A stretch of DNA of 64,000 nucleotides, from the NCBI RefSeq assembly GCF_000092845.1, contig NC_014150.1:2851510-2915509 (forward strand), read 5' to 3'. The position numbers and the translations under genes were made by a program. Positions 46,102-53,894 of this stretch are shown piece by piece. Source of the DNA: Brachyspira murdochii DSM 12563 (GTDB lineage Bacteria; Spirochaetota; Brachyspiria; Brachyspirales; Brachyspiraceae). How positions within the stretch are numbered: position 1 is the first letter of the stretch; each line of letters begins with the position of its first letter. The notes under the pieces are model-generated. The model did no database searches and was not told the DNA's origin. It saw only the letters and a list, made by a program, of their open reading frames with translations.

Positions 46102-46869
46102 CTATCTAATTATATCTATTAATATTTTTAATGTAGTAAGTAGTGATATAGTTACGAATATTGGTTTTATTACTTTTATCCCTTTTTTAATTGCAAACTT
46201 AGCACCAAAGTAGGTTGATATCATTATAAAAGGTATAACAAATATTCCAGCCATATAATTAACTTTTCCTTCTATAGCAAATATTATAAGTGAACATAAA
46301 TTGCTTGTAAGGTTCAAAGCCTTAGCATTGCCGGATGCAAGAAGAAAATCCATTTTATAATAAAGTACAAAAAACATTATTAAAAAACTTCCAGTACCGG
46401 GACCGAATACCGCATCATAAAAACCTAAAAGAAAAGCAAAAAACATACCAACTATATAATTTTTTCTTTTTAAATTATTTTCATCAAATAGGTTCTCGGT
46501 TCCAAAACTTTTTGAAAATAAAGTATAAATACCTACAGCTAAAATTAATATCATTATTAAAGGCTGTAATATTTTTGCATCTATTAGTACAATAACTTGC
46601 ACACCTACAATAGAACCTAATATTGTCATAGGTATTAAAAACTTTATTAGCTTAGTTGTAAGTTTCCCATTTTTGAAGAATGTAAAAGCAGAAACTATAG
46701 CCCCAGATGTTGAAGTGAATTTATTGGTAGCTAATGCAGTATGCGGAGGAATACCTGCTATTAAATATGCCGGAAGACTTATAAGTCCGCCTCCTCCTGC
46801 AGCAGCATCTACAAAACCTGCTATTGAACAGCCTATAATTATTATAATTAGATTCTCTATACTCAGCAT
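46102..46869 (-). CDS. TauE/SafE (TSUP) family membrane transporter
   Basis: A 255-residue protein with about seven to eight helices. GFVDAAAGGGGLISLPAYLI (18-37) and GFYDAVFGPGTGSFLIMFFV are the two TSUP half-repeat signatures. Members export sulfite, sulfoacetate and related organic anions. The substrate is not predictable here; no sulfur gene is adjacent. Confidence 0.9.
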   Translation of the reverse strand: MLSIENLIIIIIGCSIAGFVDAAAGGGGLISLPAYLIAGIPPHTALATNKFTSTSGAIVSAFTFFKNGKLTTKLIKFLIPMTILGSIVGVQVIVLIDAKILQPLIMILILAVGIYTLFSKSFGTENLFDENNLKRKNYIVGMFFAFLLGFYDAVFGPGTGSFLIMFFVLYYKMDFLLASGNAKALNLTSNLCSLIIFAIEGKVNYMAGIFVIPFIMISTYFGAKFAIKKGIKVIKPIFVTISLLTTLKILIDIIR

Positions 46870-46965
46870 AATACAACACCGATAATTTATTTTTTATTGA
46901 TGAAAAATATTATACCTATGATAAATTTTTGTCAAATTATATTTAAAATTTATTTATAGGAAATA

Positions 46966-47111
46966 TATACCTAAATAAATATAGTTTTTCAAAATTAATT
47001 TTTTAAATTTAAATATCTGCATGGCTTTAATGTGCCGACAATACCGCTTGTTTTACGAAAGCTGGAAAAAGAATAATAAAAAATTGACAAACTTAAAGAT
47101 TTTTAGTATAT
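46966..47111. repeat. Intergenic element R2, short copy with both ends
   Basis: It starts TATACCTAAATAAATATAG and ends, read in reverse, TATACTAAAAATCTTTAAG, so the ends are imperfect inverted repeats (TATAcCTAAA and AGTTTgTCAA on both sides). Inside it has CATGGCTTTAATGTGCCGAC and a TTTACGAAAGCTGG segment. It is the clearest full-length R2 copy, and it lies in the leader gap before the DegT gene. Confidence 0.55.
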
Positions 47112-47240
47112 ATTTTTTATATTAAGCTCATCGATAGTGAAAAATTATTATTGATTTATTTTTCACATACTATATATTATATAATTATGTAAAGTAAACA
47201 TAATATAGTTTAGGTTATATAAATAATAAAGGAAAAAATT

Positions 47241-48452
47241 ATGAATAAATCAATACCATTTTCACCTCCAGATATAACAGACAGTGAAATAGAAGCAGTA
47301 GTCAAGGTATTAAAATCAGGCTGGATAACAACAGGACCAGTTAATAAAGAGTTTGAAGAAGAGCTTTGTAAATATATAGATGTAAAAAGAGTGAAGCTAT
47401 TATCAAGTGCCACGTCAGCTATGGAGCTTGCCTTAAAAGTATTTGGAATAGGGGAGAATGATGAGGTAATAGTTCCAGCTTATACTTATGCTTCAACTGC
47501 AAATGTTGTTATTCATCTTGGAGCTAAAGTTGTATTTATAGATGCTAATGATAATAATTTTAATATAGACTTGGAAAAGTTGGAAAAAGCTATAACAGAT
47601 AAAACAAAAGCCGTTATTGCTGTAGACATTGGGGGAAAACCCTGCGATTATAACAGCATTATAAAAATACTTGAAAGTAAAAAAGAATTATTTAATGCTT
47701 CAGAAAATAAATATCAAAGAGAATTAAAAAGACCATTATTTTTACTTGATGCGGCTCATTCTATAGGTGCTGTTTATAAAGGAAAAAGAACAGGTTCTCA
47801 GGCGGATTTCAGTTCCTTTTCTTTTCATGCTGTTAAAAATGTTACTACTGCGGAGGGAGGGGCTTTATCTTTTAATGATATAGGCAGTATTAATGCTGAT
47901 GATATATATAAAGAGCTTTCTGTATTATCGCTTCATGGACAAAATAAAAGTGCATTAGATAAGAGCAAAGGAGGCAGAGGGGCTTGGAGATACAGCATTG
48001 AGTTAGCAGGATATAAGGCTAATATGAGCGATATTCATGCTGCCATTGGTTTGTCTCAGCTTAAAAGATATGATTCTATGCTTGACAATAGAAAAAAAAT
48101 AGTAAGCATTTATAATGATATTTTATCTAAAAATAAAAGAATAATACTTCCTAGTTGTAATGATAGCTTTAGTGAGTCATCTTATCATTTATATTTGATT
48201 AGAATAAAAGATTACGAAGAAGAAGATAGAGATTTGCTTATAGATAAAATGTCCGAAATTGGAATAACTTTAAATGTTCATTATCTTCCTCTTCCTGCCC
48301 AGAAGGCTTATATTGATTTGGGATATGATATTAATGATTATAAAAATGCTTTTAATTTATATAAAAATCAAATAACTCTTCCATTGTATAGTACATTAAA
48401 AGAAGAGGATGCCGTATATATTGCTGAAAATATTATTAAGTATTTGAATTAA
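47241..48452 (+). CDS. DegT/DnrJ/EryC1/StrS-type aminotransferase
   Basis: A 403-residue PLP enzyme of the sugar aminotransferase type. IPFSPPDITDSEIEAV, LLSSATSAMELALKVFGIG, VIVPAYTYASTANVV, LDAAHSIGAVY, and the PLP lysine in FSFHAVKNVTTAEGG (Lys near residue 197) are classic. The substrate is likely a keto-sugar nucleotide for surface polysaccharide or glycan synthesis. Partner sugar genes are not adjacent. AAAGGA lies before the ATG. Confidence 0.93.
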   Translation: MNKSIPFSPPDITDSEIEAVVKVLKSGWITTGPVNKEFEEELCKYIDVKRVKLLSSATSAMELALKVFGIGENDEVIVPAYTYASTANVVIHLGAKVVFIDANDNNFNIDLEKLEKAITDKTKAVIAVDIGGKPCDYNSIIKILESKKELFNASENKYQRELKRPLFLLDAAHSIGAVYKGKRTGSQADFSSFSFHAVKNVTTAEGGALSFNDIGSINADDIYKELSVLSLHGQNKSALDKSKGGRGAWRYSIELAGYKANMSDIHAAIGLSQLKRYDSMLDNRKKIVSIYNDILSKNKRIILPSCNDSFSESSYHLYLIRIKDYEEEDRDLLIDKMSEIGITLNVHYLPLPAQKAYIDLGYDINDYKNAFNLYKNQITLPLYSTLKEEDAVYIAENIIKYLN

Positions 48453-48462
48453 TGTTTTATTT

Positions 48463-48491
48463 TTGACAAAATACTATATTTTTAGTATAAT
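48463..48491 (+). promoter_or_regulatory. Consensus promoter of the Rpn-type gene, leaderless geometry
   Basis: TTGACA (48463-48468), a 17-base spacer and TATAAT (48486-48491) match the sigma-70 consensus perfectly. The ATG lies at 48498, six bases past the -10, so the message should begin at the start codon. Confidence 0.65.
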
Positions 48492-48497
48492 AAAATT

Positions 48498-49439
48498 ATG
48501 AAAGAGATCAACAGACTTAATGATTTATTTGTACGATATCTAATTGGTACTGAAGGTGATGAGGATATATTAGAAAATATTGTTAATGCTGTTTTAAATG
48601 ATGCAGGTTTTGAATCAGTAGGAAATCTCGAAATTATTAATCCTTATAACTTGGCAGAAAATGAGAATTTAAAGGAATCAATCCTTGATGTTAAAGCAAA
48701 AACTAAAGACGGCAAAAAGATACTTATTGAAATACAATTAGTTGGAAATAATAATTTTATAAAAAGAATATTATATTACATAGCAAAAAATATAGCTTCT
48801 GAGTTAAAAGAGAGTGATTTATATATTGGTATAAGTCAGATGATTAGTATTAGCTTTATAAATTTTAATTTGGATATAGGAAGCGAGACTGATATAAGAA
48901 GAGAGCATAAATGTTTAACCTTTTCTGATGTCAATAATCCTAATCTTAGACTTGACGATTTACAGATACATTTTATAGAGATTAAAAGATTTGTAGAAAT
49001 ATTAAAAAATGCTAGTATAGATAACTATAATGAAAATAAACTTTTATCTTGGATTGATTTTTTTACTACTAAAGATTTAGAGAAAGATATTAATAAACTC
49101 ATAGGAGGAAATACAATTATGAGTAAGGTCATAGATAAATATAAAAGATTTGTAGCTGATGAAAAAGAGATGTCAGCATATAATGAAAGAGATACTTTTC
49201 TTTATGGTCAGGCTGCTATGCTTCAATATGAGAGAGCAGAAGGAAAAAAAGAAGGCATAGAAATAGGATTTCAACAAGGTATAGAAAAAGGTATAGAAAA
49301 AGGTATAGAAAAAGGTATAGAAAAAGGTATAGAAAAAGAAAAATATTTATTAGCTAAAAATATGAAAAATAAAAATATGGATATTAACCTTATTAGTGAA
49401 TTAACAGGACTAAGTATAGAAAAAATAAAAAACTTGTGA
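48498..49439 (+). CDS. Rpn/PD-(D/E)XK family nuclease-transposase protein
   Basis: A 313-residue protein of the Rpn family (recombination-promoting nuclease). The order LNDLFVRYLIGTEGDEDILE, then SILDVKAKTKDGKKILIEIQ (Asp near 55 and Glu-x-Gln near 73-75), QLVGNNNFIKRILYY and KCLTFSDV follows the family. Near residues 261-280 five exact GIEK units, encoded by a 12-base repeat, form a variable-length helical tail. The last seven codons lie inside the first unit of the 82-base tandem array, so the array has been copied out of the end of this gene. Its -10 box is 6 bases from the ATG. Confidence 0.83.
   Translation: MKEINRLNDLFVRYLIGTEGDEDILENIVNAVLNDAGFESVGNLEIINPYNLAENENLKESILDVKAKTKDGKKILIEIQLVGNNNFIKRILYYIAKNIASELKESDLYIGISQMISISFINFNLDIGSETDIRREHKCLTFSDVNNPNLRLDDLQIHFIEIKRFVEILKNASIDNYNENKLLSWIDFFTTKDLEKDINKLIGGNTIMSKVIDKYKRFVADEKEMSAYNERDTFLYGQAAMLQYERAEGKKEGIEIGFQQGIEKGIEKGIEKGIEKGIEKEKYLLAKNMKNKNMDINLISELTGLSIEKIKNL
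49278..49337 (+). repeat. In-gene 12-base repeat GGTATAGAAAAA x5
   Basis: Five exact tandem copies of GGTATAGAAAAA encode Gly-Ile-Glu-Lys repeats in the C-terminal helix of the Rpn-type protein. As the unit is a multiple of three, slippage changes length without breaking the frame. Confidence 0.9.
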
Positions 49440-49720
49440 GTGCCTGCCATTCGTAAGAATGGTAGGGATTTTTGCGAGCAAGTTTTTTATGGTATAAATA
49501 GAAAAAATAAAAAACTTGTGAGTGCCTGCCATTCGTAAGAATGGTAGGAATTTTTGCGAGCAAGTTTTTTATGGTATAAATAGAAAAAATAAAAAACTTG
49601 TGAGTGCCTGCCATTCGTAAGAATGGTAGGGATTTTTGCGAGCAAGTTTTTTATGGTATAAATAGAAAAAATAAAAAACTTGTGAGTGCCTGCCATTCGT
49701 AAGAATGGTAGGGATTGTTA
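49417..49720 (+). repeat. Four-unit 82-base tandem array carrying a terminator hairpin
   Basis: Units start at 49417, 49499, 49581 and 49663, exactly 82 bases apart. Each has arms AAAAAACTTG and CAAGTTTTTT flanking TGCCATTC-GTAA-GAATGGTA, which together form a long hairpin with T run, a Rho-independent terminator. Units differ by about one base; the fourth lacks the second outer arm. The first unit overlaps the last codons of the Rpn-type gene. The remaining bases to 49875 hold only the promoter of the next gene. It is not a CRISPR. Confidence 0.9.
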
Positions 49721-49839
49721 GTTTTTTATATATAGATAAAAAATAGAAAAACTATAAATCAAATATATAAAATTTAATTAAAGGTTTATTTTGCTTCTAT
49801 CTTAAAGTACTAATTTTATAAATAATAAAATTAGTATAT

Positions 49840-49868
49840 ATGAAAATATTATATAAATAAAGTATAAT
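49840..49868 (+). promoter_or_regulatory. Promoter of the GH3 pair, leaderless geometry
   Basis: ATGAAA (49840-49845, 4 of 6), a 17-base spacer and TATAAT (49863-49868). The ATG at 49876 follows after seven bases, as in the other two leaderless candidates. Confidence 0.45.
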
Positions 49869-49875
49869 AAAAATA

Positions 49876-50835
49876 ATGATTTACATTGTTATAGTTTCAA
49901 TATTATTATTAATTTTATTTTTTATTTTTATTTATCTTTATGACAATTTTAATATTGTACTGAAAAATAATAATAAAGAAAGCATTAAAAATAAAAAAGA
50001 AATACCATTTATAATATCTGTAAAAAATTATGATGATAATTTAATAGATATAATAAATAAAACCAATATATCAGGTATAATAATAAATATAGATAATTTG
50101 TATATTGAAAGCCTTGATAAAATAATAAAAAAAATAAAAAGAAATATTAAAAGAAAAATATTTATAGCAATAGATCAGGATTATAAAAACACTTCCAGTA
50201 TATACTATGATAAGGAGTTTAAGGTATTTTCAAGCTATATAGGTGAGAGAAAAAGCGAAGAGTATGCATACAAAATAGCATATGAAAGAGCATCAAAATT
50301 AAAATCTATAGGTATTAATATGATTTTATCTCCAATATGTAATACCTATTGTAATGAAAAATCTCATCTAAAAGAGCATATATTTTCAGATGATAAAATA
50401 CTAGCCTCTAATCTTATATACCAAACAGTAAAAGCGTATAAAGATAATGGACTTATAACAGTATTAAAATATTTTCCAAAATACTATGATGATGAGTTAT
50501 ATATAGATGAAGATATAGATAATGTAGAAAGTATTATTGATAACAGAGAAACTTTTTTAGCTGCTATAAAGGCAAATGCTGATATTATAGTAATGCCTCA
50601 TATAAAAGATAATTATAAATACAGAGATTTTTTATTTAATAATATGAAGTTTAAAGGCATTATAATGACTGACTATATTAATAATGATAAAAATATTATT
50701 AATTATGCCGTTAATGTACTTTCTAGTAATTATTATAAAGATATAAATAAATTAAAAAATATTATAGAAACTAATATAAAAGAAACGGATATTGTGTTAT
50801 GCTCAAAGCTCTCAAAACTAATAAAAAAATTATAA
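49876..50835 (+). CDS. Degenerate GH3 (NagZ-like) paralogue, probable pseudoenzyme
   Basis: A 319-residue protein with an N-terminal hydrophobic helix (about 2-22). It aligns block for block with the next gene: FIAIDQDYKNTS for ISIDQEGGEVNR, VLKYFPKYYDDEL for VLKHFPGHGDTA, IVMPHIKD for VLAAHIKN and GIIMTDYIN for VVITDDLAM. The catalytic His-Gly-Asp loop and much of the substrate site are lost, so hydrolase activity is unlikely, although an Asp near the nucleophile position remains. It overlaps the active gene by 37 bases. It may be a scaffold, sensor or decaying copy. Confidence 0.72.
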   Translation: MIYIVIVSILLLILFFIFIYLYDNFNIVLKNNNKESIKNKKEIPFIISVKNYDDNLIDIINKTNISGIIINIDNLYIESLDKIIKKIKRNIKRKIFIAIDQDYKNTSSIYYDKEFKVFSSYIGERKSEEYAYKIAYERASKLKSIGINMILSPICNTYCNEKSHLKEHIFSDDKILASNLIYQTVKAYKDNGLITVLKYFPKYYDDELYIDEDIDNVESIIDNRETFLAAIKANADIIVMPHIKDNYKYRDFLFNNMKFKGIIMTDYINNDKNIINYAVNVLSSNYYKDINKLKNIIETNIKETDIVLCSKLSKLIKKL

Positions 50836-51902
50836 GCTGTATATTATATTTATTTATAATATTATTATTTTCGTATGCATGTAAAACTGCTTCAAATGTA
50901 CTTAAAGAAAAAGAATATATATTAAAATTAAAAAAGGATTATCCTGAATTATCATATTATATAGATGAAGTATCCAAAATGAGTAAGAAAGAAAGAAGAG
51001 GACTTTTACTTATGGTAGGAATAAAAGATAAGGTACTCTCTAAAGAAACTATTAAAACACTTAAAGATAATAATATAATTGGGGTAATACTTTTTGATTA
51101 TAACATAAAAGATGAAAAACAGCTTAAAGAGTTGACAAGCGATTTAAGAAAATATGTTAACTCAAATATGTTAATTTCTATAGACCAAGAAGGAGGCGAA
51201 GTAAACCGCATAGACTTTGACCCTCTTAAAGATATATCTCCTAAAAATATAGGGGATTCAAACAGTACTGAATATGCATATGATATAGCATACAAAAAAT
51301 CAAAGTTCTTACTTGATTTAGGCATTAATGTAATATTAGGATCATTATGTGATATACCTAGTGATAGTAATTCTTATTTATATAATAGAAGTTTTTCTGC
51401 TAATACAGATGTAGCTGCAAGAATGGCAGAGTATACAGTAAAGGCACAGAGAGATGCAGGAATTATAAGCGTATTAAAACATTTTCCGGGACATGGCGAT
51501 ACAGCAGTAAACTCTCATAATGATTTTCCTGTTATTGATAAAACCACAAATGAGCTTTTTTTGAAAGAGTTTGTTCCTTTTAAAAGAGCAATAGATGCGG
51601 GAGCTGAAATGGTTTTGGCAGCACATATAAAAAACAAATATATAGATAATGAAAAACCTGCCAGTATGTCAAGAGAGTATGCTTATATACTAGAAAATGA
51701 ATTAGGTTTTAATGGAGTTGTTATTACAGATGATTTAGCTATGACTGGCGATATTGATAAGGGAATTAATTTTGGTATAAACTTAATTAGTAATTTATAT
51801 GAGAATGTAGAATATATGTTTGAAGATATAGATGCGGATATTCTTTCATGTGCGAGAGTTCTAAAGATGGCTTCAGAAAATGTCCTTTCTTCCCGCACAT
51901 AA
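50799..51902 (+). CDS. GH3 beta-N-acetylhexosaminidase-like lipoprotein (NagZ-like)
   Basis: A 367-residue lipoprotein with lipobox FSYAC (Cys28). The NagZ pattern is intact: ISIDQEGGEVNRIDF near 126-140, VLKHFPGHGDTAVNSHND near 224-241 (catalytic His and Asp on the flexible loop) and GVVITDDLAMTGDI near 306-319, with the nucleophile Asp. NagZ removes N-acetylglucosamine from muropeptides or other chitobiose-like sugars; here it is anchored outside the inner membrane, unlike E. coli NagZ. It follows its degenerate paralogue with a 37-base overlap. Confidence 0.88.
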   Translation: MLKALKTNKKIISCILYLFIILLFSYACKTASNVLKEKEYILKLKKDYPELSYYIDEVSKMSKKERRGLLLMVGIKDKVLSKETIKTLKDNNIIGVILFDYNIKDEKQLKELTSDLRKYVNSNMLISIDQEGGEVNRIDFDPLKDISPKNIGDSNSTEYAYDIAYKKSKFLLDLGINVILGSLCDIPSDSNSYLYNRSFSANTDVAARMAEYTVKAQRDAGIISVLKHFPGHGDTAVNSHNDFPVIDKTTNELFLKEFVPFKRAIDAGAEMVLAAHIKNKYIDNEKPASMSREYAYILENELGFNGVVITDDLAMTGDIDKGINFGINLISNLYENVEYMFEDIDADILSCARVLKMASENVLSSRT

Positions 51903-51916
51903 AATTATCATTCATT

Positions 51917-52213
51917 TTAATTGACCTGTTTCTTTTTTCTATTGCTGTTTGGATTTCTTTTATATGTCAGCGTTTCATCTAATCCGGACTTGACATATTC
52001 ATTAATAATGTTTACTACAGTATGATATGTAACATTGTATTGTTTAGCAATATCAGTATGAGTAAGCCCTGTGTTTTTCTTATCATCTAAAGCAAGAATG
52101 ATATTTGCCCTAGAAATAAGTCTTTTAGATTTTCCTTCCTTTTTAATGAATTCTTTGATTTTTTCCTTTTCCTCTTCACTTAAGGATATCATATGTTTAG
52201 TTGTTATACTCAT
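51917..52213 (-). pseudogene. IS630-type transposase remnant (N-terminal HTH only)
   Basis: A 98-residue ORF matching only the start of IS630-family transposases: LSEEEKEKIKEFIKKEGKSK, then SRANIILALDDKKNTGLTHT, DIAKQYNVTYHTVVNII and SGLDETLTYKRNP. The DDE catalytic domain is missing; the frame stops 15 bases before the GH3 gene end. No terminal inverted repeats are seen. GGAGG precedes the ATG, so the HTH fragment may still be made. Confidence 0.65.
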
Positions 52214-52559
52214 TAAAGCCTCCTAATATAAAGAATAAATATAACTAACAAATTAAGGACAAAGAGATTTTTTAAGAATAAAATTATATTAAGATAAACA
52301 TATTGATAGAAGTTTCTAGTTGTTTAAGAAGAAAAAAATTACAGTAATTTAGATAAATTACATCAGCTATTTAAGAATAAAACATTAAAAACGTTCTATT
52401 ACTATATTTTTATTCTCATATATATATATTTTATAAACCCTTGTTGTCTGGAATTAAGATTATCATAATATAAATAAAATATCAATATGAAAAAACAAAA
52501 TTAGGATTTTGTATACAAAATATAGATATTAATAACATAATCTTTATCATTTGCAGCGT
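52214..52559. other. Gap with no recognisable feature
   Basis: About 345 bases of AT-rich sequence between the IS630 remnant and the end of the cyclodeaminase gene. No ORF, RNA or repeat copy is recognised. Confidence 0.5.
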
Positions 52560-53204
52560 TTATACATTAAATAATGAAATTACTTTTGATGTTTTTATGT
52601 AAATATTATCTATTTCATTAATATATTTTTTAGTATCGGTTTTAATATACTCTAAAAATACATTATCATCTATCATAGGTATATTAATGTTGATATTAAG
52701 TACAGAACCTTTAGCACAGGCATATATTAAAATGTAAGCAGCAGCAATATCGCTTATAACGGCACTATTTGCATATTTAGTAACAGTATCAAAAAGAGGC
52801 ATTAATTCATAACAATATTTCAAGGCATTAAAAGGTATTTCTATAGCTTTTTTTGAGGCTTCAGACATAGCCTTTTTTCTATTTTCTTTTTCAGCATCTG
52901 TTTCTTTAGGCATTTTCATAGCTTCCATAAATAAATTAAAACTTTCTGCATCTTTGTCTATTATATCAGCTAAGTGTGATTTTATTTCTTTTATTTTTTC
53001 TATTGCATTTTTAAAACTATTTTGATGTTCCTCTTCTAATTCTAAAAACTTTTTTTTGTTTACAGTAAGATGACCAACCATACCAGCCAAAGCACAGCCC
53101 AAACTTCCTACAAGCCCCATAACACTTCCGCCTCCCGGAGCAGGTAAGGAACTGTCTACATCATTTATATAATCAGCCAAAGTTTTATTTATTAATTCTT
53201 TCAT
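52560..53204 (-). CDS. fchA: Cyclodeaminase/methenyl-THF cyclohydrolase family protein
   Basis: A 214-residue protein with the family start LADYINDVDSSLPAPGGGSV (9-28), where the glycine-rich loop binds the folate. The rest is a helical bundle (LVGSLGCALAGMVGHLTVNK) as in FtcD C-terminal domains and FchA. FchA converts methenyl- to formyl-tetrahydrofolate; stand-alone members are common in anaerobes. The symbol is provisional because a deaminase role is possible. Confidence 0.85.
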   Translation of the reverse strand: MKELINKTLADYINDVDSSLPAPGGGSVMGLVGSLGCALAGMVGHLTVNKKKFLELEEEHQNSFKNAIEKIKEIKSHLADIIDKDAESFNLFMEAMKMPKETDAEKENRKKAMSEASKKAIEIPFNALKYCYELMPLFDTVTKYANSAVISDIAAAYILIYACAKGSVLNININIPMIDDNVFLEYIKTDTKKYINEIDNIYIKTSKVISLFNV

Positions 53205-53290
53205 AATATACCCTTATACCTTATATAGTAATAAATATTTTTAAGGCATTATTTTAATATAATATAAAATAAATATCAATATACATTTTA

Positions 53291-53538
53291 TCATTTTCTT
53301 TGAAGATGTTTAAATCTATTTTTTGTAAACTCTATTATTTCATCTTCAGTCATATTATCTATTCCAAGTCTTTTTTCTTCTTCAAGCAGTTTTTCTCTTT
53401 CTAGGAGTTTTTTCATTTTTAGCTTATCATATTTATATTTCTTATGGATTTCAATTACTTTATTATAATTTTTTTATTTTTTTACTTTATTGATAATCTC
53501 TACTATCTTTTTTTCTGATTTGTATTATATTGTTTCAT
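53291..53538 (-). pseudogene. Small charged-helix gene broken by frameshifts
   Basis: Read from ATG at 53538, the frame opens MKQYNTNQKK, then stops at a TAG; a second frame continues IVEIINKVKKIKK, and a third gives YNKVIEIHKKYKYDKLKMKK, then LLEREKLLEEEKRLGIDNMT and a stop at 53291. Joined, these make one protein of about 82 residues, so two small indels, both at runs of A, have split it (or are assembly errors). The protein would be a charged helix with no known family. Confidence 0.5.
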
Positions 53539-53716
53539 ATGTATTCCTTACATTTATTTCTAGTAATTTAAATTATAAGGAATACCTTCTTTTTTTAAAC
53601 TAAAAGTGTGCAATATCTATGGCTCTTAAACAACAAACTTAAAATTTATATATTGAATTTATAAGAAAATATTATATAATATTTATATTAAAATAGTATT
53701 TAATTTGGTAAAATAT

Positions 53717-53794
53717 ATGTTCAAGACAAGACAAGACAAGACAAGACAAGACAAGACAAGACAAGACAAGACAAAACTATTATCTAAGAAATAA
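53717..53794 (+). other. Short ORF carrying the (CAAGA)10 tract
   Basis: ATG at 53717 is followed by TTC and then the pentanucleotide tract read as KTRQD repeats, ending at TAA 53792 after 25 codons. A tract whose unit is not a multiple of three directly after a start codon is typical of phase-variable reading frames. No long frame opens downstream at any copy number that I can see, so it may be an old switch or only a spacer. Confidence 0.3.
53722..53771. repeat. Pentanucleotide tract (CAAGA)10
   Basis: Ten exact CAAGA units, 50 bases, the only long simple tract of its kind in the window. It lies about 125 bases upstream of the FkbM-type methyltransferase, with a terminator-like hairpin between. 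Confidence 0.95.
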
Positions 53795-53818
53795 TACATC
53801 ATAATTATATAAAGCTAT

Positions 53819-53863
53819 AACCAATGTTTCAGTTTAGAATTAAATTGAGGCATTGGTTTTTTT
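53819..53863 (+). terminator. Terminator-like hairpin before the FkbM gene
   Basis: AACCAATGTTTCA and TGAGGCATTGGTT pair over about 13 bases around an AT-rich loop, followed by seven T. It lies between the CAAGA tract and the FkbM-type gene, 32 bases before that ATG, so it may end a transcript from the tract or attenuate the gene. Confidence 0.65.
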
Positions 53864-53894
53864 GTGTTTTAAATAATAAAATATGGAGATATAA

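Noticed and set aside
48498-49439. Active insertion element based on the Rpn-type gene
   Set aside because: No terminal inverted repeats or target duplications flank it; Rpn proteins are not confirmed transposases, and the adjoining repeats are tandem and local.
49393-49696. Overlapping minus-strand ORFs with repeated MAGTHKFFIFS-type sequence
   Set aside because: They are read through the 82-base terminator array; the repeats create the frame, and there is no ribosome site or known family.
49417-49720. CRISPR array
   Set aside because: There are only four near-identical whole units with no unique spacers, no cas genes, and each unit is a terminator hairpin.
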